Shown: positions 1 through 14,983 of the stretch, one piece after another
Numbering within the stretch: the stretch's first letter is position 1
Layout: each line of letters starts with the position of its first letter
Source of the DNA: Haliclystus octoradiatus
Taxonomy: Eukaryota > Cnidaria > Staurozoa > Stauromedusae > Haliclystidae
Length of the DNA: 64,000 bases
Direction of reading: 5' to 3'
Assembly: GCA_916610825.1 (NCBI GenBank)
Contig: OU744448.1
Span: 6,000,650 to 6,064,649 of the forward strand
Translations under genes and position numbers: made by a program
Notes under the pieces: model-generated
What the model saw: only the letters and a program-made list of their open reading frames with translations
What the model was told of the DNA's origin: nothing
Databases searched by the model: none

Positions 1-1630
1 AACATCGACGACACCCACTTTCTTCCACTCATATCAAGTTATGTAATGTTGCAATCAAATAAACTTTGTAAGACGGCAGATATTTACTAGATTTCTGATT
101 TCTGATATTTTTAATCGGCCGAGTTATCCTTTATTGAACGTTTGTCGGATTGACATATTGTGGACTATCTCGTAATTGCTATAATCATATACTATATACA
201 ATCAAAGAGCCAAATGACCATGCAAATTGCAAACACATATGTGACTCTGTCATGAGGAATACCAACCAAGTCTAACATTAGGAATTCTTGCAATTTGATT
301 GGTCGAATGAGCGTGCAAGAAATCAAGTTGAATGCATGCCAATTTAAGTATTACTTTTTATTTAATGTGGAATATGTGGACATTTTCCATTTTCTTGCTT
401 CTGAAACAGTGCTAAGGTAGTTTATATATTCATTAGTCAAAATCTTGTTTTCCATTAAATTAGAAAACATTGATGCACGCCTGGATGCACGTATTTTGCC
501 TTGCTCAATCGTAAGCTCGTGCACTCGGGAAGTTAGCTGTCATTCGATAACATATAATAAGCTATAAGCTTCGATCCATGCCCAGACAATATTGTTGCAT
601 ATCTCCCTATACATTGTTGCTATAGGCGATGAATTAACATAACGATTACTTATATGCGAGACTAGACTCGATGGTTCTCCCACTCTTTAGATGATATTCA
701 GAATTTTGTATCAGAAAGTAGATCCTTCTTTGAACAATTGCAACATTTACAACACTAAAAGTGTTTTCTCTAATGAGCTTCTAGCACAAGGATATTCGTA
801 ATATCACGTTTGCAGGCTGTAGAAGGGAAATAGTCCTAAAAGGAGTTTTAATCGTTAGTCTAACGAAGATGTCCTGGATAACATACTATCAAAAGTGCTC
901 GCCCTGAAACACTATAAGAGGCTTGTGGGGGAATGCTGGTCACTATTGCAAATTCTTTATACACCGAGGCGTCGTCGACGGCTGCCCGAAACCTTTCTGA
1001 ACTAAAATGGGAACCAGACAGTTAAACCGTACCTTTTATGGTATGTCTGTGTATTATTTGCCATATTTTCACGACGCTTAGCATATACAAGTGATCTTTG
1101 AATAATTTAGCTAAAAAAAAATCTTTGTTTACATAATAGGGATTTTTGCTAAATATTGATGACAGATTTCCTGTAAATTTCAAATCCTTTTATTTATAAT
1201 TCTATAATTGGTTAATCTACTACTCATTAGATCATTAGAATTAATATAGATTTTGTATTGTATTATTTGTTTTAAAATTGTTAATATGACCATGGATCTA
1301 GTATATTATTATTATATTATTAATGTATTGCAATGATAGAAGTGGAGATGGAATAATAGATGATCTAGATGGATTGTATTTGAAAACAATCTCATAATCT
1401 CAATGGCTTCGTGTTGCCTGAATTAATATTGTAAAATTGTAATCAATCGTTGATTTTTTCTCAGAAACTTATGGAGATAAACTTTTATTTCGTTATTATT
1501 CAAAATGGCTATATCGATCTAGAATGACAATAATTTAATACGCTAAAATGTGAAAATGCCATGAAAACGCCGTGACATTTTCACGCTTTTTCATGGTTTG
1601 TCAATATAATGGTTTGTATTGCGCATTGTC

Positions 1631-1668
<38 letters not shown>
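1631..1668. repeat. (TCA)n microsatellite
   Basis: About twelve TCA units followed by TTATTCAG and, some 40 bases on, AAAGGACTGATA. The same order (ATC/TCA units, TT[AG]TTCAG, AAAGGACTGATA) occurs at 26728-26780, and a shorter version lies at 46421-46445. This suggests the microsatellite is the end of a dispersed element rather than an isolated expansion. Confidence 0.75.
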
Positions 1669-3093
1669 TTATTCAGAACCTTTAAGTTCTACAAACTTTT
1701 TTTCAAAGGACTGATAAACTTTGCAATAATGTTTTCTTACTTCGAATTAATTGTATTCATAATTCAATTCATCTTTCAGAGAAGCTGAATACTTCACCTC
1801 TTGCATCCATAAGTACGGTAACCTGCCAAATATTTTTAATTTTTACAATGAAAACTTGAGACCGAAAACAATTTTTTATCAGTTCCTACGTATTGTGAAA
1901 TACGATATTAAGACATTCAGACTCAGCTGATTATGATCTGTTTCTTTAAGCATTTATTTTGTGATCGAATGGGATTGGAATTCGATTGGATTTATCTGCA
2001 ATAAAGCATACTTCTTAATGATGCTACGCAACATAGGTGTGCGTGCGAGTGCGTGCGGGAATTGGAATCCGAACGGATAATCCGTATGAGAACATGGGCT
2101 GGGTTGGAGCAAATATATTCCTGATTTTTCCGACTTTGACTTGAGCTTTGAGTTTACAGCAGTATCTATTTTGGCAATCAGAGTCTAAAATAATTATAAT
2201 GTGATCAGATAATTCCGTTAGACACATATCGTTCAGATTTCAAGACAACTTTCATAAGACAAAAAAAGCTATTTATGAATGATATAAAAAATGTAATTAA
2301 ATATAATAACATCGTGCGTGTGTAATTATTATGCCACGCCATAATTATTGTTACATTTTTGTGAGAATGTATCATTTTCTTTCAAGTTTATAAAATACCC
2401 TAGACAGATAAATCTATAGATCACCCATATAGCTAACTTATAGATTTGATCATGTAGTAAAAACAGTTGATACTGTATATGAAAAACAACATTGTTTTGC
2501 AGTTGATAATATCAAGGAAATGATGGCGCTTCCTATTCAAGATAAATGATGATGAAATAAACAATTATACAATTATATCATTGATCAACAATCAGATTTT
2601 CATCTTACAAATACGTAAATGTATATACAAATGTACTATCATACTGTATGGTTAGTCTTAACAACTATCATGACGTAGTCATTCAGGATATCCTCTTATA
2701 AACTGATCTTAATATTATAATTTTATAGAATAATTTGCAACTGTTTCTTCCTATACTATATACTATTTTTTTTAGGTAGTCCGATATACTACATGTGACG
2801 GATCAAAGCTACTTTCAATGTGCTAAGCCTCACCCATCCTTTCGTAAATATATATTCAGGTGGCAAATAGGTGTTTCTTATAACAATTTTTACTTGTCTT
2901 TTAAAGTGTGGTATTATCTTTACATTTCCTTGCAAATTTTTTCCAATCGATGTCAGTATTTCTTTGACATTCAACTGAAAAGAATGTTTCCGAGAGGTCT
3001 ATTTTGTAGCATTCATATATAAATATACCTACACGGAGAGTTCAGATTGATCGTTTTTCTTTTGAAGATTGGTAAGTTTTTTCTGCTATAGCT

Positions 3094-3096
<3 letters not shown>

Positions 3097-3140
<44 letters not shown>
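3097..3140. repeat. (TA)n microsatellite
   Basis: About 22 uninterrupted TA units. No gene context is visible. A much shorter TA run lies at 15001-15017. Confidence 0.9.
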
Positions 3141-3144
<4 letters not shown>

Positions 3145-5689
3145 TAATTACATATGGATATATTACTATGTGATTTCTAATCTATTGAAATATCTTTTCC
3201 AAATTCTTATTTGATTCTGTTTGTGTATGTCACATGACCATTCCCCAGTTCTATTTGTGCAGACTTGAAAACTCAATCTTTTCCCTTTATCCTGCAATGG
3301 TATATAGCGTGCCTCTTGTTTTATTTGATTACATTTAATCGTTTCACACGGAATATTCTATATTTCTATCTTGTTTAGAACGTTTGACGAACCCACAAGG
3401 ACCTATGCTTGGTCAGACTATCTTTTGGAATTTGTCTAATTTTATAAAGATCATTTCCTTTTTAAAGTGGCAAGTTTACTTTTTCAAACTAATTCGTATT
3501 TGCTTGTCTACTGTCATGAGAACATCGTTGGTAAGTAATTTAATTTGACTTTAAATGATCATTATAAGTATATTTGTCAATATAACTATGTATTATAAGG
3601 TTCTAATTAGTATCTTTCGTCATTTAATATGTTTTTGAAATTTGCTCATTTGCGTCGTTGTGCACGTGTCTTTGTTGATATGTGAGCATCGTAAAAAATC
3701 ATTAACAAATTTATAAATTTACTATTCATCGTCGATTGTACATTTACCCACCCTTACTCGTAAGAGTATTCCAATTGAAGATTGTATTGGGTGTATTTTG
3801 TAAGTTCAATAACAGCATCAAAAAATGTGTGGTGTGTTCAATGTGAAACATGTTCATTTTTGTAGCGCATAGTTTAGCGTAAATTTTACGGGGTAAAGTT
3901 GAATGAATTATACGGCTTGTTTAAAAATGAATGATCGTTTTAATGGTAACTTAAAAGACGCAAAACAGCGTTATTTCATGAATTGCACAACCAGTATTTC
4001 TAACAACTTCGCAATTACAGTAGATGCAAACATTTAGAGCTCATCAGCTCATTTATACTATCATAAATTCATTTTCTCTACAGTTTTTAATTATGAATTT
4101 GAAATGTTTTTGAATATTATTTGTTTTTCTTTTATTCAAACATATTAAAATTTAAAGTAACATGGATTTATACCGGAGATGTTATTCAGTTTTTACACGG
4201 TTTTGGCTTCTTATCGGTATAATCATTTTTACTTGTGAGCTAAATAATCAATCAATTATAATAATCTTTGAGTGGCCATCCGTTTTCACAAGGTATTTAA
4301 TAGTTGTTTTATGTTTAGGTATGATAAAATTATGATGAATTTGTAATTTCATCTCGAGAAGATCGTTTTGAACAAATTGTTTCTTTTTTTCTGGATATAA
4401 TAGCAAATAGTTGACAAGCTGAGTTTGATTGAATTTTCGAAACATAAAAAATCCGGTATCGCTGTTATTTAACTAAATTTTTCATTTCACTCTATTCTAT
4501 CCTTACTCAAAACATAGACATATCAAATACAAGCTGTAATTGAACTAGAACAATAATGGTCCTGTTTTTTTTCACAGCGAAAAATCTATCTTCATTTATA
4601 AAATTTCACATTTTCATTTTTAATGTTTTGTCTTTGATCAATGATGGATAGAATTTTGTTTCCTGCTCAACTAAAATTACTTCAACATCAAACTTGAAAA
4701 TATATGATAAAAATAATCTCATATTAATAAGAAAGTGTGCCCAGAAGGTTTGATTTCATCGACTTCACTTTCCTCTTTTAAGATATCCAGAGTATAATTA
4801 GATTTATCTATATATTTGATTACAATATCTTTTCTTATGAATATTTTGAAGTTGATAGTTTTGTCCATGCAGTAAAATTTCTGTAATCGTGATAGGACAA
4901 AATTATAAGTGAGCAATTTAAGCTCAAGGCACATGCAGGTATCTGCATTTTTCTCATTTGTCTAAATATTAGGGTTAAATTTAACTACTTCCCGATTGAT
5001 TTATTGTTATCTAGTGTAATACCTCATATCTTCTACTTTACTTGCGGTCAGGTCAATAATATGTGCAAGCAAATGTATTTACTTCTTGTATTGTACTTAA
5101 AATGTTCCATAATTCCTGTAAATGTTATCAAGTTCATTTGCAAATGTCTGTAATTTAAACTGATACTGTACAAAACTACCCTCTTGTTGTTTGAGCAACT
5201 AAACCATATCATACATGGTCATTGACAATCTTTTAAAAATCAATTGAGGAATAACCATTTTGGTATTATTTCATTTTAAAAACTATCACCTACAAATATT
5301 TTCGTACAAAGTTGCCCATTTTCCTAAAAGCGTTTTTAACATGCTCAATTGTTCATATTATGGTGTACGTATTATTGGCATTTCATTTTATACAAGAACA
5401 AGTAACATTGAGCCTCAAATGTTCTTGACTTTCTAGAAATAGCAGCCTGGATTGTTACGATGTTCTCAATTTTTTATTGGTAATTATAGATCTATAGCAG
5501 TATCTATTAGTTGCAGTGTTTATCTTTCATAAATATATTTTCAAAAATGTGTAAATACAATGTAATATATGTATGAGCTACAGTATACGGTATGGAGCCT
5601 ACAAACGCACCTGCACAATCGTATATTTAATAGTATTAATACTTAAATTTGTCTGAAAAATAACATGGAATATTATATTATTAGCGTTT

Positions 5690-6380
5690 TTTCTAAAATA
5701 AGGTGTGTAAACAAAGTTATGGTCTTTAAATTTTCCAAAAAGGTTATGAAGCAAACTATTTTCAATTTTCTAAAAATTCGTGTCTCAATTTTGCTATAAA
5801 GATATGTTCTATAATAAACAGCATAGTTTCAATTTTAATCAATTGACTACTTGTACCCTGTATAATCATTCACCTAACTGGGTATATGTAAAGTTGTAAA
5901 GGCATCTTCACATCAACCTATAGTGCTACCAGGATCTTGAAGACCTGCTCAAACAAATCAGACAAAAATATCAATGCTACAACATATTCTCGTAATTATG
6001 CAGTTTACAGAAAAATGCATACTTATTGTCTCCATATGTGTGCAATTTGTGTTTATTTAAATAGTTTAATTGTAGTTTGATTATACTTAATAACTACCGT
6101 GAGATTGTAAATACATTTATTATAATATTATATTTAACCGGAATCTCAATGGCTATTCATTCGTTCGTTCATTCAATCGATTGGTTGGAAAAGAATTATA
6201 GAAAATCAAAGATATTAAATATGAAACTATTAATTGTTGTTTGTATGTGTTTTACTAGAAATATTTATAGGAATATTGAAACACGGATTTTTGGAAAATT
6301 GAGGACCAGTATGTTTTGCTTCGCAACGTTTTTGGAAAATTTAAAAACCATAACTTTGTATACACTTTTTTCTAAAAAAA
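5690..6380. repeat. Fold-back repeat with arms of about 95 bp
   Basis: The stretch about 5698-5805 and the reverse complement of about 6272-6378 align along most of their length, sharing AAAGTTATGGT, TAAATTTTCCAAAAA, GAAGCAAA and CAATTTTC blocks. The arms are diverged by point changes and small gaps. About 460 bp of unrelated sequence lies between them. No transposase frame is inside, so it is read as an old non-autonomous fold-back element. The 108-codon plus-strand frame across it (6077-6403) is treated as chance. Confidence 0.6.
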
Positions 6381-6430
6381 CATCGAGGCTCAGTTTCTGG
6401 TGATTTAAGACAACAAGGCTCATTTTTGAA

Positions 6431-8510
6431 GATTTCTATTTAAAAACTGTAAATAATATTTGTTATACAAAAGTTTTAAAAACATTTCTGGCTTACTTTT
6501 CTAAGATTAGGAAAATTTGAAACTCATCACAGGTTTACTTGTTCTTGTGCACACGGAATATATTTTTAAACTCTGCCTTGAAAATTGTAATTTACTAAAG
6601 CATTTATAAAAGTACAAGTTTTTTATAAGGAAGTTTAGAATCCACCAGTATTGAAATCTTCTGCAGAAAATCATAATTTCAGTATGATTATTATTCAAAT
6701 ATCAAATAGACATTGAAATTCAATTTTTTCGTCATTTTTACTGATTTAATGCAATTGATTCATCTTCAAACTTTAATCAAAACGATCCCTCTTACAAATA
6801 AATGGAAACATGGAGCATATGATCTTTGGTTTCAGGAAAAGAGAACCACAACAGGCAAAAACCTGAACAAAAACTGTTAAAGTTGGCAAACGTATATTAT
6901 TGACTTTCTCAGGCCTACAATATCTGACAGTATTTAACTTTCTTAACAATTTGGGAAGTTGAATGAGTATACTACCTACTTTCTTATAAATCACTTTCAT
7001 ATAGAAAAAAAGTGTATATCGCTATTCTTTGTGCGACTGAAACTATAAATGATTTTAAAATTATCGATTAGATGCTTTAGATGTATGACGGTTGATAAAT
7101 TTGAAAATGAATTCCAATCTTGATTCTGCAGTGTGGTGTTTAAAACTTCCGATCTATGAAGGATGGTGTAATAAGATGACGTTGAAAGTTACAGATAGCA
7201 AAAGTCTCCGCTAACTGGTTTAAAATACAAGATAATAGAATTTAAATCAAAGTTTCAATGTGCGTTATAAAAAAAACAACCGAATTGTATCATCTCTCTT
7301 TCTGTTATTTCATTCTTTGATTGATGGCTGAGATGATTGTCTACATACTATTGCTAAAACAATATGTTGAGATCAAGCCGACGATGTCCTTGAGATATTA
7401 ATTCTATACTATGTCAATATCAAATAGAAGTCCTATGATCGATCAATTGATTAAAGGATAATCAGATTAATCGGATTACAATCGGATTATAAACGATAAA
7501 TGATCAAAATCTAATGTCAAATGATGACGGGCTTTAGGAGGATGGATATAAGGTTGTCGACATTTACTACCAAGCCGACATTAAATTTACCCGGGGATTA
7601 ATTCCGCGTCGATATCACTGAGAGCTATTTATGAAATGCTCAATTTTGATTGGATTTTAGTAATTTGCCGATTTTTAGCGTTAAATAATTATGAAGCTAA
7701 GTCAAAATTTGTTTATCCACTCAGGCTCAAACTAAAATGTCTGGACATTTTTACTAGAGAAAATCATTTTTTTTTATTATGTTTTTAACGATAGTTACAA
7801 ATTCATTTTTGATGGTAATGCAGGCATCGTCATATTGATATTAAAATCGCTCAAATTATCCCCATGGTAACATTTACGATGAACGCCAATGGTTTTATTT
7901 AGGATTCCTAAATATTACCAGGCTGTAAAGATGCACAGGTTTTTCTCAAACGCTGGAATGCCACTTGTTGCAGGATCAACTGCCTTTTTACTATTAACAA
8001 GAACAATTTGTGCTCTCAGTTTTGCAACTGAGTGATGTCATAGACTCGACAATTTTTCTTTGATTTCGCTGAAAATGTGACATTAGTTTGTTTAGTGTTC
8101 TTGAAAACATATACGAGGGAAAAGAGGAGCAGTTGTTTACGCAAATCTATATAATTCTGTTTCTATGTATGATATATACAACCACAATTAACAAACGAAA
8201 TGTCCAAAATAACTAGCTATATATCTTCTATTTCGGATGACGAGGAAGGTTGCTGTAAAGGAGCATTTGCACTATAATAATATTGTCTTTTTTAATCTCC
8301 GTAAGCTGCCAAATACGCCACTCTTTTACAAATTCTTGTAATCCAACTCAAAACATCGCCACAAAGATCCCAACAACGACTCGTACAAGTAGCGTGAGTA
8401 GGATATAACTGTTCTTCCATGGCATGGCACATTTATTCTACCATTTAAAATAAGAATTATGCCAATGACAAAAGTAATGCGGCAACAGCAAAGCGTAAGA
8501 TTAGAAGCAG
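6431..8510. other. Intergenic, no feature recognised
   Basis: AT-rich with scattered short frames. A slightly more GC-rich patch at 8290-8520 carries a 64-codon minus-strand frame, but without splice sites or a recognisable product. Confidence 0.5.
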
Positions 8511-8514
8511 GATC

Positions 8515-8690
8515 CAACAAAAGTAGGAATCCTGGAACCCTAGATCCCGGAAATTTAGAGCAAATTCAGAAGAAAATTGATATTTTTATGATTTACTGGT
8601 CAAACTTCAACAAAAATTTAGAAGGAACTGTTAAAATGTCTCTAGCATTTCAGACGGCTTAGCTATCAACAAACCAGATAGCATGTACGA
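8515..8690 (-). mobile_element. Decayed copy of the GTCCGACAAA MITE family
   Basis: Blocks for an AAAGTAGGAATCC start, AAATTCAGAAGAAAATTGA, TTTATGA..TACTGGTCAAAC and CAACAAAAA match the reverse complement of the well-preserved copy at 39334-39507 in the same order. The termini are worn and no target duplication is visible. The 67-codon frame crossing it is a by-product. Confidence 0.6.
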
Positions 8691-9319
8691 CATTTTCAAT
8701 TTAACATAAATTACAAATTAGTTTAATTTAGTTAAATAATCTATGTTTAGTTTTTAATAAGTTTTAAAAAATATTGTCAAGAAATGTGCAAGAAAAAAAG
8801 CATTCATTATGTAATTATGATATCTTATAACCATTCGTGTGGCTATGTCTTTGATTGCCTGTGGTAGATTTGATTGCGATCTTTCCATTGGTTGATTGAA
8901 CGTCAAACTGTAAAATTACACACATTCACACAGTTTGTATATATCAATTAGCCTGAGCTGAAATAATTGATCTCAAAGTACAGTAGTTGCTATATTGGTC
9001 TGTTTGTGGGAGTTTCAATAACCTATATCTTGATGCCATGAGGAGTAATTATCATACTTTCTAACCACACCTCTTTGATTGCAATGGCGCCTGAAGATTG
9101 CAGGACCATTCAGACTGTGACTATCAAAGACTATGATTAAATCTCTGATTATAGCCAGAATTAGACTCTCTTTCTATCATATGATGACTTTAATTTCATA
9201 TAATGCACATGTAGAAACTGTAGGGTAGTACAGTGTATAAGGATAGTATGTTTTGTATAACTTGTCAGGAAACTCTGAATGGTGTGCATAGTATTAGTAG
9301 TAGTATAGGCAATAGGCAA

Positions 9320-9500
9320 TCACATTATAGGAGTGTGTCGTCCCTCTTTGCCTACATATTTGTTACACAAAGAACGCCAGAAATCACGGTCATTCGTAAC
9401 TGACCTATAAGCATTTGTCAATTCACGATACAAGACATCACCGAAGGATAGCTGTTTCATTTCCTCGACGAAACATCCTTCGGTTGCCAGTGCGCTTATG
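9320..9500 (-). pseudogene. 3' end of a retrotransposon-like reading frame
   Basis: On the minus strand an open frame runs in from about 9500, passes an ATG at 9460 and stops with TGA at 9320. It ends with 46 codons after the Met, including the segments YRELTNAYRSVTNDRDFWR and GRHTPIM. A second copy in the opposite orientation at 26500-26700 aligns base by base but carries stops. Two copies of the same coding tail point to a dispersed element, probably the C terminus of a LINE ORF2. A frameshift about 40 bases upstream cuts it off from further possible coding sequence. The clade is not identified. Confidence 0.5.
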
Positions 9501-9845
9501 TCACTATATATCTTTAATAAACTTATTACAGTCAGAATCTAAGAATGTGTAGTGTAAATAGGTCTTCTTATATTGTAGTCGCGTGCCTATAGCATCACAA
9601 AGAAAGCCGCGAATCGCTATGACAGACACGACACAACCACTGCGAAGAGTATGATTCTGATAATCTTCTGATCTATGATCAATGATACAAGATATAGATT
9701 GCGCCTTACATCAATCGATTCTGTCACGTTTTGGATATATCATATCATGCAACATTTCCAGAAGAGCTATATATCCACAACGTAACTAAATTGATTGATA
9801 TTTTTGACAAGCTCATCTCTTCTGGAAATGTTGAATTCCTAATTA

Positions 9846-10219
9846 GGGACTGTTCATTATTTATCCCACGGGGGGGTACCGAAGAGATTGGGGGTGGGTA
9901 AACTAGATTTTGATTGATGAAAAGGGGGGGTAATTTTTTTTACCATATTTTTCTTTGATCTTGATAAAATATTAAATTTGTTCAAAAATTATTGAACAAA
10001 ATAAAAATCAGTTATTCTTCACAGATACCCAAAATATTGTATTTCGATAGGCATTCGATTAAAGTTATTATTCCGTCAGTTGCTTTTTAAAAAAGATTAA
10101 AGTATTTGGGGGTGGGTAATTTATTTTTTTTCCACTTGAAAGGGTGGGTAAGAAAAAAATTTACAGAGAATTTCGGCTCTCTTCGGTACCCCCCCGTGGA
10201 ATAAATAATGAACGGTCCC
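9846..10219. mobile_element. Harbinger-like MITE, 374 bp
   Basis: Terminal inverted repeats of about 36 bp begin GGGAC[TC]GTTCATTATTTA and run into a G/C run and GGTACC. They lie at 9846-9881 and 10184-10219 with a few mismatches. TTA flanks both ends (9843-9845 and 10220-10222), the 3-bp target duplication typical of PIF/Harbinger transposons. Subterminal GGGGGTGGGTAA motifs recur inside. There is no open frame, so it is non-autonomous. Confidence 0.8.
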
Positions 10220-10222
10220 TTA

Positions 10223-12923
10223 GTTTATATTTTAGGATGTCATTTTGGATATACTGATAATATGAATATGTGATACTTGAGTTTTTAAGTCGACTTATAT
10301 CCTCCTTCTATCGAATATCATCTGACGGAGCATACGGAGTTACCCCCCGGAAAATGTATTGCAACGTTGCGTATACTAAAACAAACAAAATATATTGCTT
10401 TATTCGAATTAATGAAACAGGGGTAAGTTTTTTTTTATTTCAAAAGGGTATTCCGTTTGTGTGTCCTGTTTCTGTAAAGAAGAACAACAGACTGATCAGA
10501 CTGTATAAAAATATTTCATTGAAACAATATATTATTTACTCCTACACAAATTCGTTGAGAGTGGGTTAGCTAATTGTATCTTTAATTAAATTAGTTATTG
10601 ACACGACAAATGTTGCTTTAATTAATACTATATTATTTTTATATAAAACATAAGATGATACAACTATATATTACATTATTGTCAATGGACTATTGTACGA
10701 TTTTGTTGTATAATTCATTCAGATTTTATAATTAGTTATTAAAGTATGTGGTCTTGTTGTCTGGCTCTACGGCATGTGTTAATGGTTTCATCTCAATTTG
10801 TTTTTGGTGATGGGGTAATCACACAAGGCATTACAATTAGCGTCTACAACATTTTCAACATACCATTGATTTGGAAAAGAATGTTATTTCTTTGCATTTG
10901 ATTTTTGTAAGTGATTAATTGTTCATTATCTTTTGTTTCATTGTCTGGGTGCAATTCCTGGAGAAGACGAACCTCGATCGTTCTTTTATGGGCTCTTTCC
11001 TTTTTTGTACTTTTTGATTGATTGCAACTATTATAATTAATGATGGCAAATAATAATTTTTTTACATCTTTTTACTTCCTTTTTATTATATTCTTGTACT
11101 GATTTGGTCTATTGCTTATGTAGTGCATAATTGGTAATTGACGCCTTGAATGGTGTTGTATCCATCCATACAAATTATTGGCACTCTTATAACTTCGTCG
11201 GTATATCTAATATCCAAATCATTTCGAATATTTTTCAAATTTCATCGTACACATTTTTGTTGTCTTTGTTTGGAGATCTTTTCTGGTCGTGTCCCGCCCG
11301 TGTTTATTTGTACTTAATTGTTGTTCTTGTTATAAACCTTTGTTATGGAAATTGTTTGATTATCAGTAAAAGGCGAAAATTAGTGCATTCTTTATCGATG
11401 AGTTGCCATGATAAAATATTAACAATGAACCTCTTGCTGACGATGGTATTCGTCTAATGCTGATGACGTTTGGTTTCCATACAAACATCCCGGCAACCAA
11501 TACACAGATCTTTCTTTGCCGGCCTTCCATCGATCTTACAAGGCGGCTAAATGGTAATGATTGTTGATATTATAGAGGTGATCTTCTTTTTAGATATTTT
11601 GAGATCACTTTTGGATTATACAATATCTAATGTAGGTAGGCCACGCCTTTGTCAATCTTAAATTACTCCTCCCTAGTTTAGCTTTTCCTGATTTCACCAG
11701 ACTCTCTTTCCCTCACTGACGCCTGTCTCCAAGGGAAACTCAATTGAGAACAAGATTTCCATGACCGTCCGTTTTATCTACATTGAAGCACTTCCCTTTC
11801 TAACTCTTACTTGTCTTACATATTGTTATTGAATACCGTTGAAGTTTTACTCTTACAAAATGAGTGAGCACAGCTAACAGGAAAATGACTATCGTTTGGA
11901 TGTAGCGAACCGTGGCCCCGCTCTAACAACTCTTTTGTTATCACGTCATTTTACATAGCATGCCATTCTTAACCACGCCGGATTCGAATAACATAGCCTA
12001 GGGGAGAGCAGTCGCAAGCTTTTATACAGTTACGCTTATCTATCTATTGCAAGGCGACAGACATCAACGAACGGTAAACGGTACTTTACGTTCAACATAT
12101 ATTATGCCGCATCAAACCCGAATGACGTGGATTTTCTAAAAAGTGTATTTTTACATCGTCTTTATATATACATACACCCCCCGTGCAGCTGTTAGATGAC
12201 TTACAGCGATTCTATAATACAGAAGTCTTTTTACATCAATTGAGAATATAATATATTTTAATAATAAAAAAGACATCATTTAATGGATATGAAAACGATA
12301 TTATTGGCTTATTAACAGCAGTTATATCTTGAATTCAAATGAGAATTAATAAAGTGGTAAGTGAGTAACTGCTACATACACACATAGATGTACAATATGT
12401 CTGTTAATAATGATGCACTTGTTTGTATATAATACCATACGCACTATTTGAAGATAAGGTCAGGATTTTAGAAGTTACCTTTTATGCTTTCAGGGAGGAG
12501 GGTGTTTTTAAATCGTACGAGATGATTTTGCTCTCCATTTGTTTCTGGACATAGTTCTATTATAATTAACAATAGCTTAAACTGTTGATACGTAATTAAT
12601 TCTAACTAGTTTGAGAATTGCGTCGTCGTGACTTTGATACGTCATTTGAATATCTGCTACTCAATTGTTTTTTGACCTAGTAAGACAAACAGGTGAGATC
12701 TATACACAATCCAATCTGAGCCCATTTGGTACGCTTCATTAGAGTCCAATGGAAATCCCTTTACTTTAACACAGGCTTGCGATGGAAATCTTTCCGTTTT
12801 AAATTCGCTACACATATGGATAAACTTTGTCGGCGTACTGGTTTGATTAAACGACAACGGTACTTATTTGGTTTGAAATGATCACTGCATTCTTACGATT
12901 CTTGAAATTTCTTTGTTTGTCTT
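10223..12923. other. Region upstream of the FGF gene
   Basis: No gene recognised. It precedes the FGF start codon and should hold the promoter, but I cannot pick a transcription start. A 66-codon minus-strand frame at 12657-12857 lies in a less AT-rich patch and has no recognisable product. Confidence 0.5.
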
Positions 12924-14882
<1,959 letters not shown>

Positions 14883-14977
14883 TTATTTGTTGAAACTTAT
14901 ATATAAATAATACAATAATATGAAAGATAATTATGACGTTTCATATTATCAATCTACTATATATAACTTTAATTAGA

Positions 14978-14983
14978 ATAAAT
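14978..14983 (+). promoter_or_regulatory. Candidate poly(A) signal of the FGF gene
   Basis: An AATAAA about 95 bases after the FGF stop codon, overlapping further AATAAA copies in the next bases. This would give a short AT-rich 3' UTR. The real cleavage site cannot be seen. Confidence 0.5.

Larger units (their letters stand above)
1..5689. other. AT-rich stretch without a recognisable gene
   Basis: No open frame here has splice-site support or a protein pattern I recognise. An AATAAA hexamer at 58-63 could be the poly(A) signal of a plus-strand gene lying upstream of the window, but no coding sequence is left to test this. The only ordered sequences are the microsatellites listed separately (TCA near 1.6 kb and TA near 3.1 kb). 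The short frames present are of the length expected by chance in AT-rich DNA. Confidence 0.6.

Noticed and set aside
8326-8520. 64-codon minus-strand frame in a GC-richer patch, with a hydrophobic segment in another frame
   Set aside because: No splice sites, partner exons or recognisable family; a membrane-protein exon was considered but not supported.
12657-12857. 66-codon minus-strand frame upstream of FGF
   Set aside because: No known pattern and no splice context; probably non-coding.
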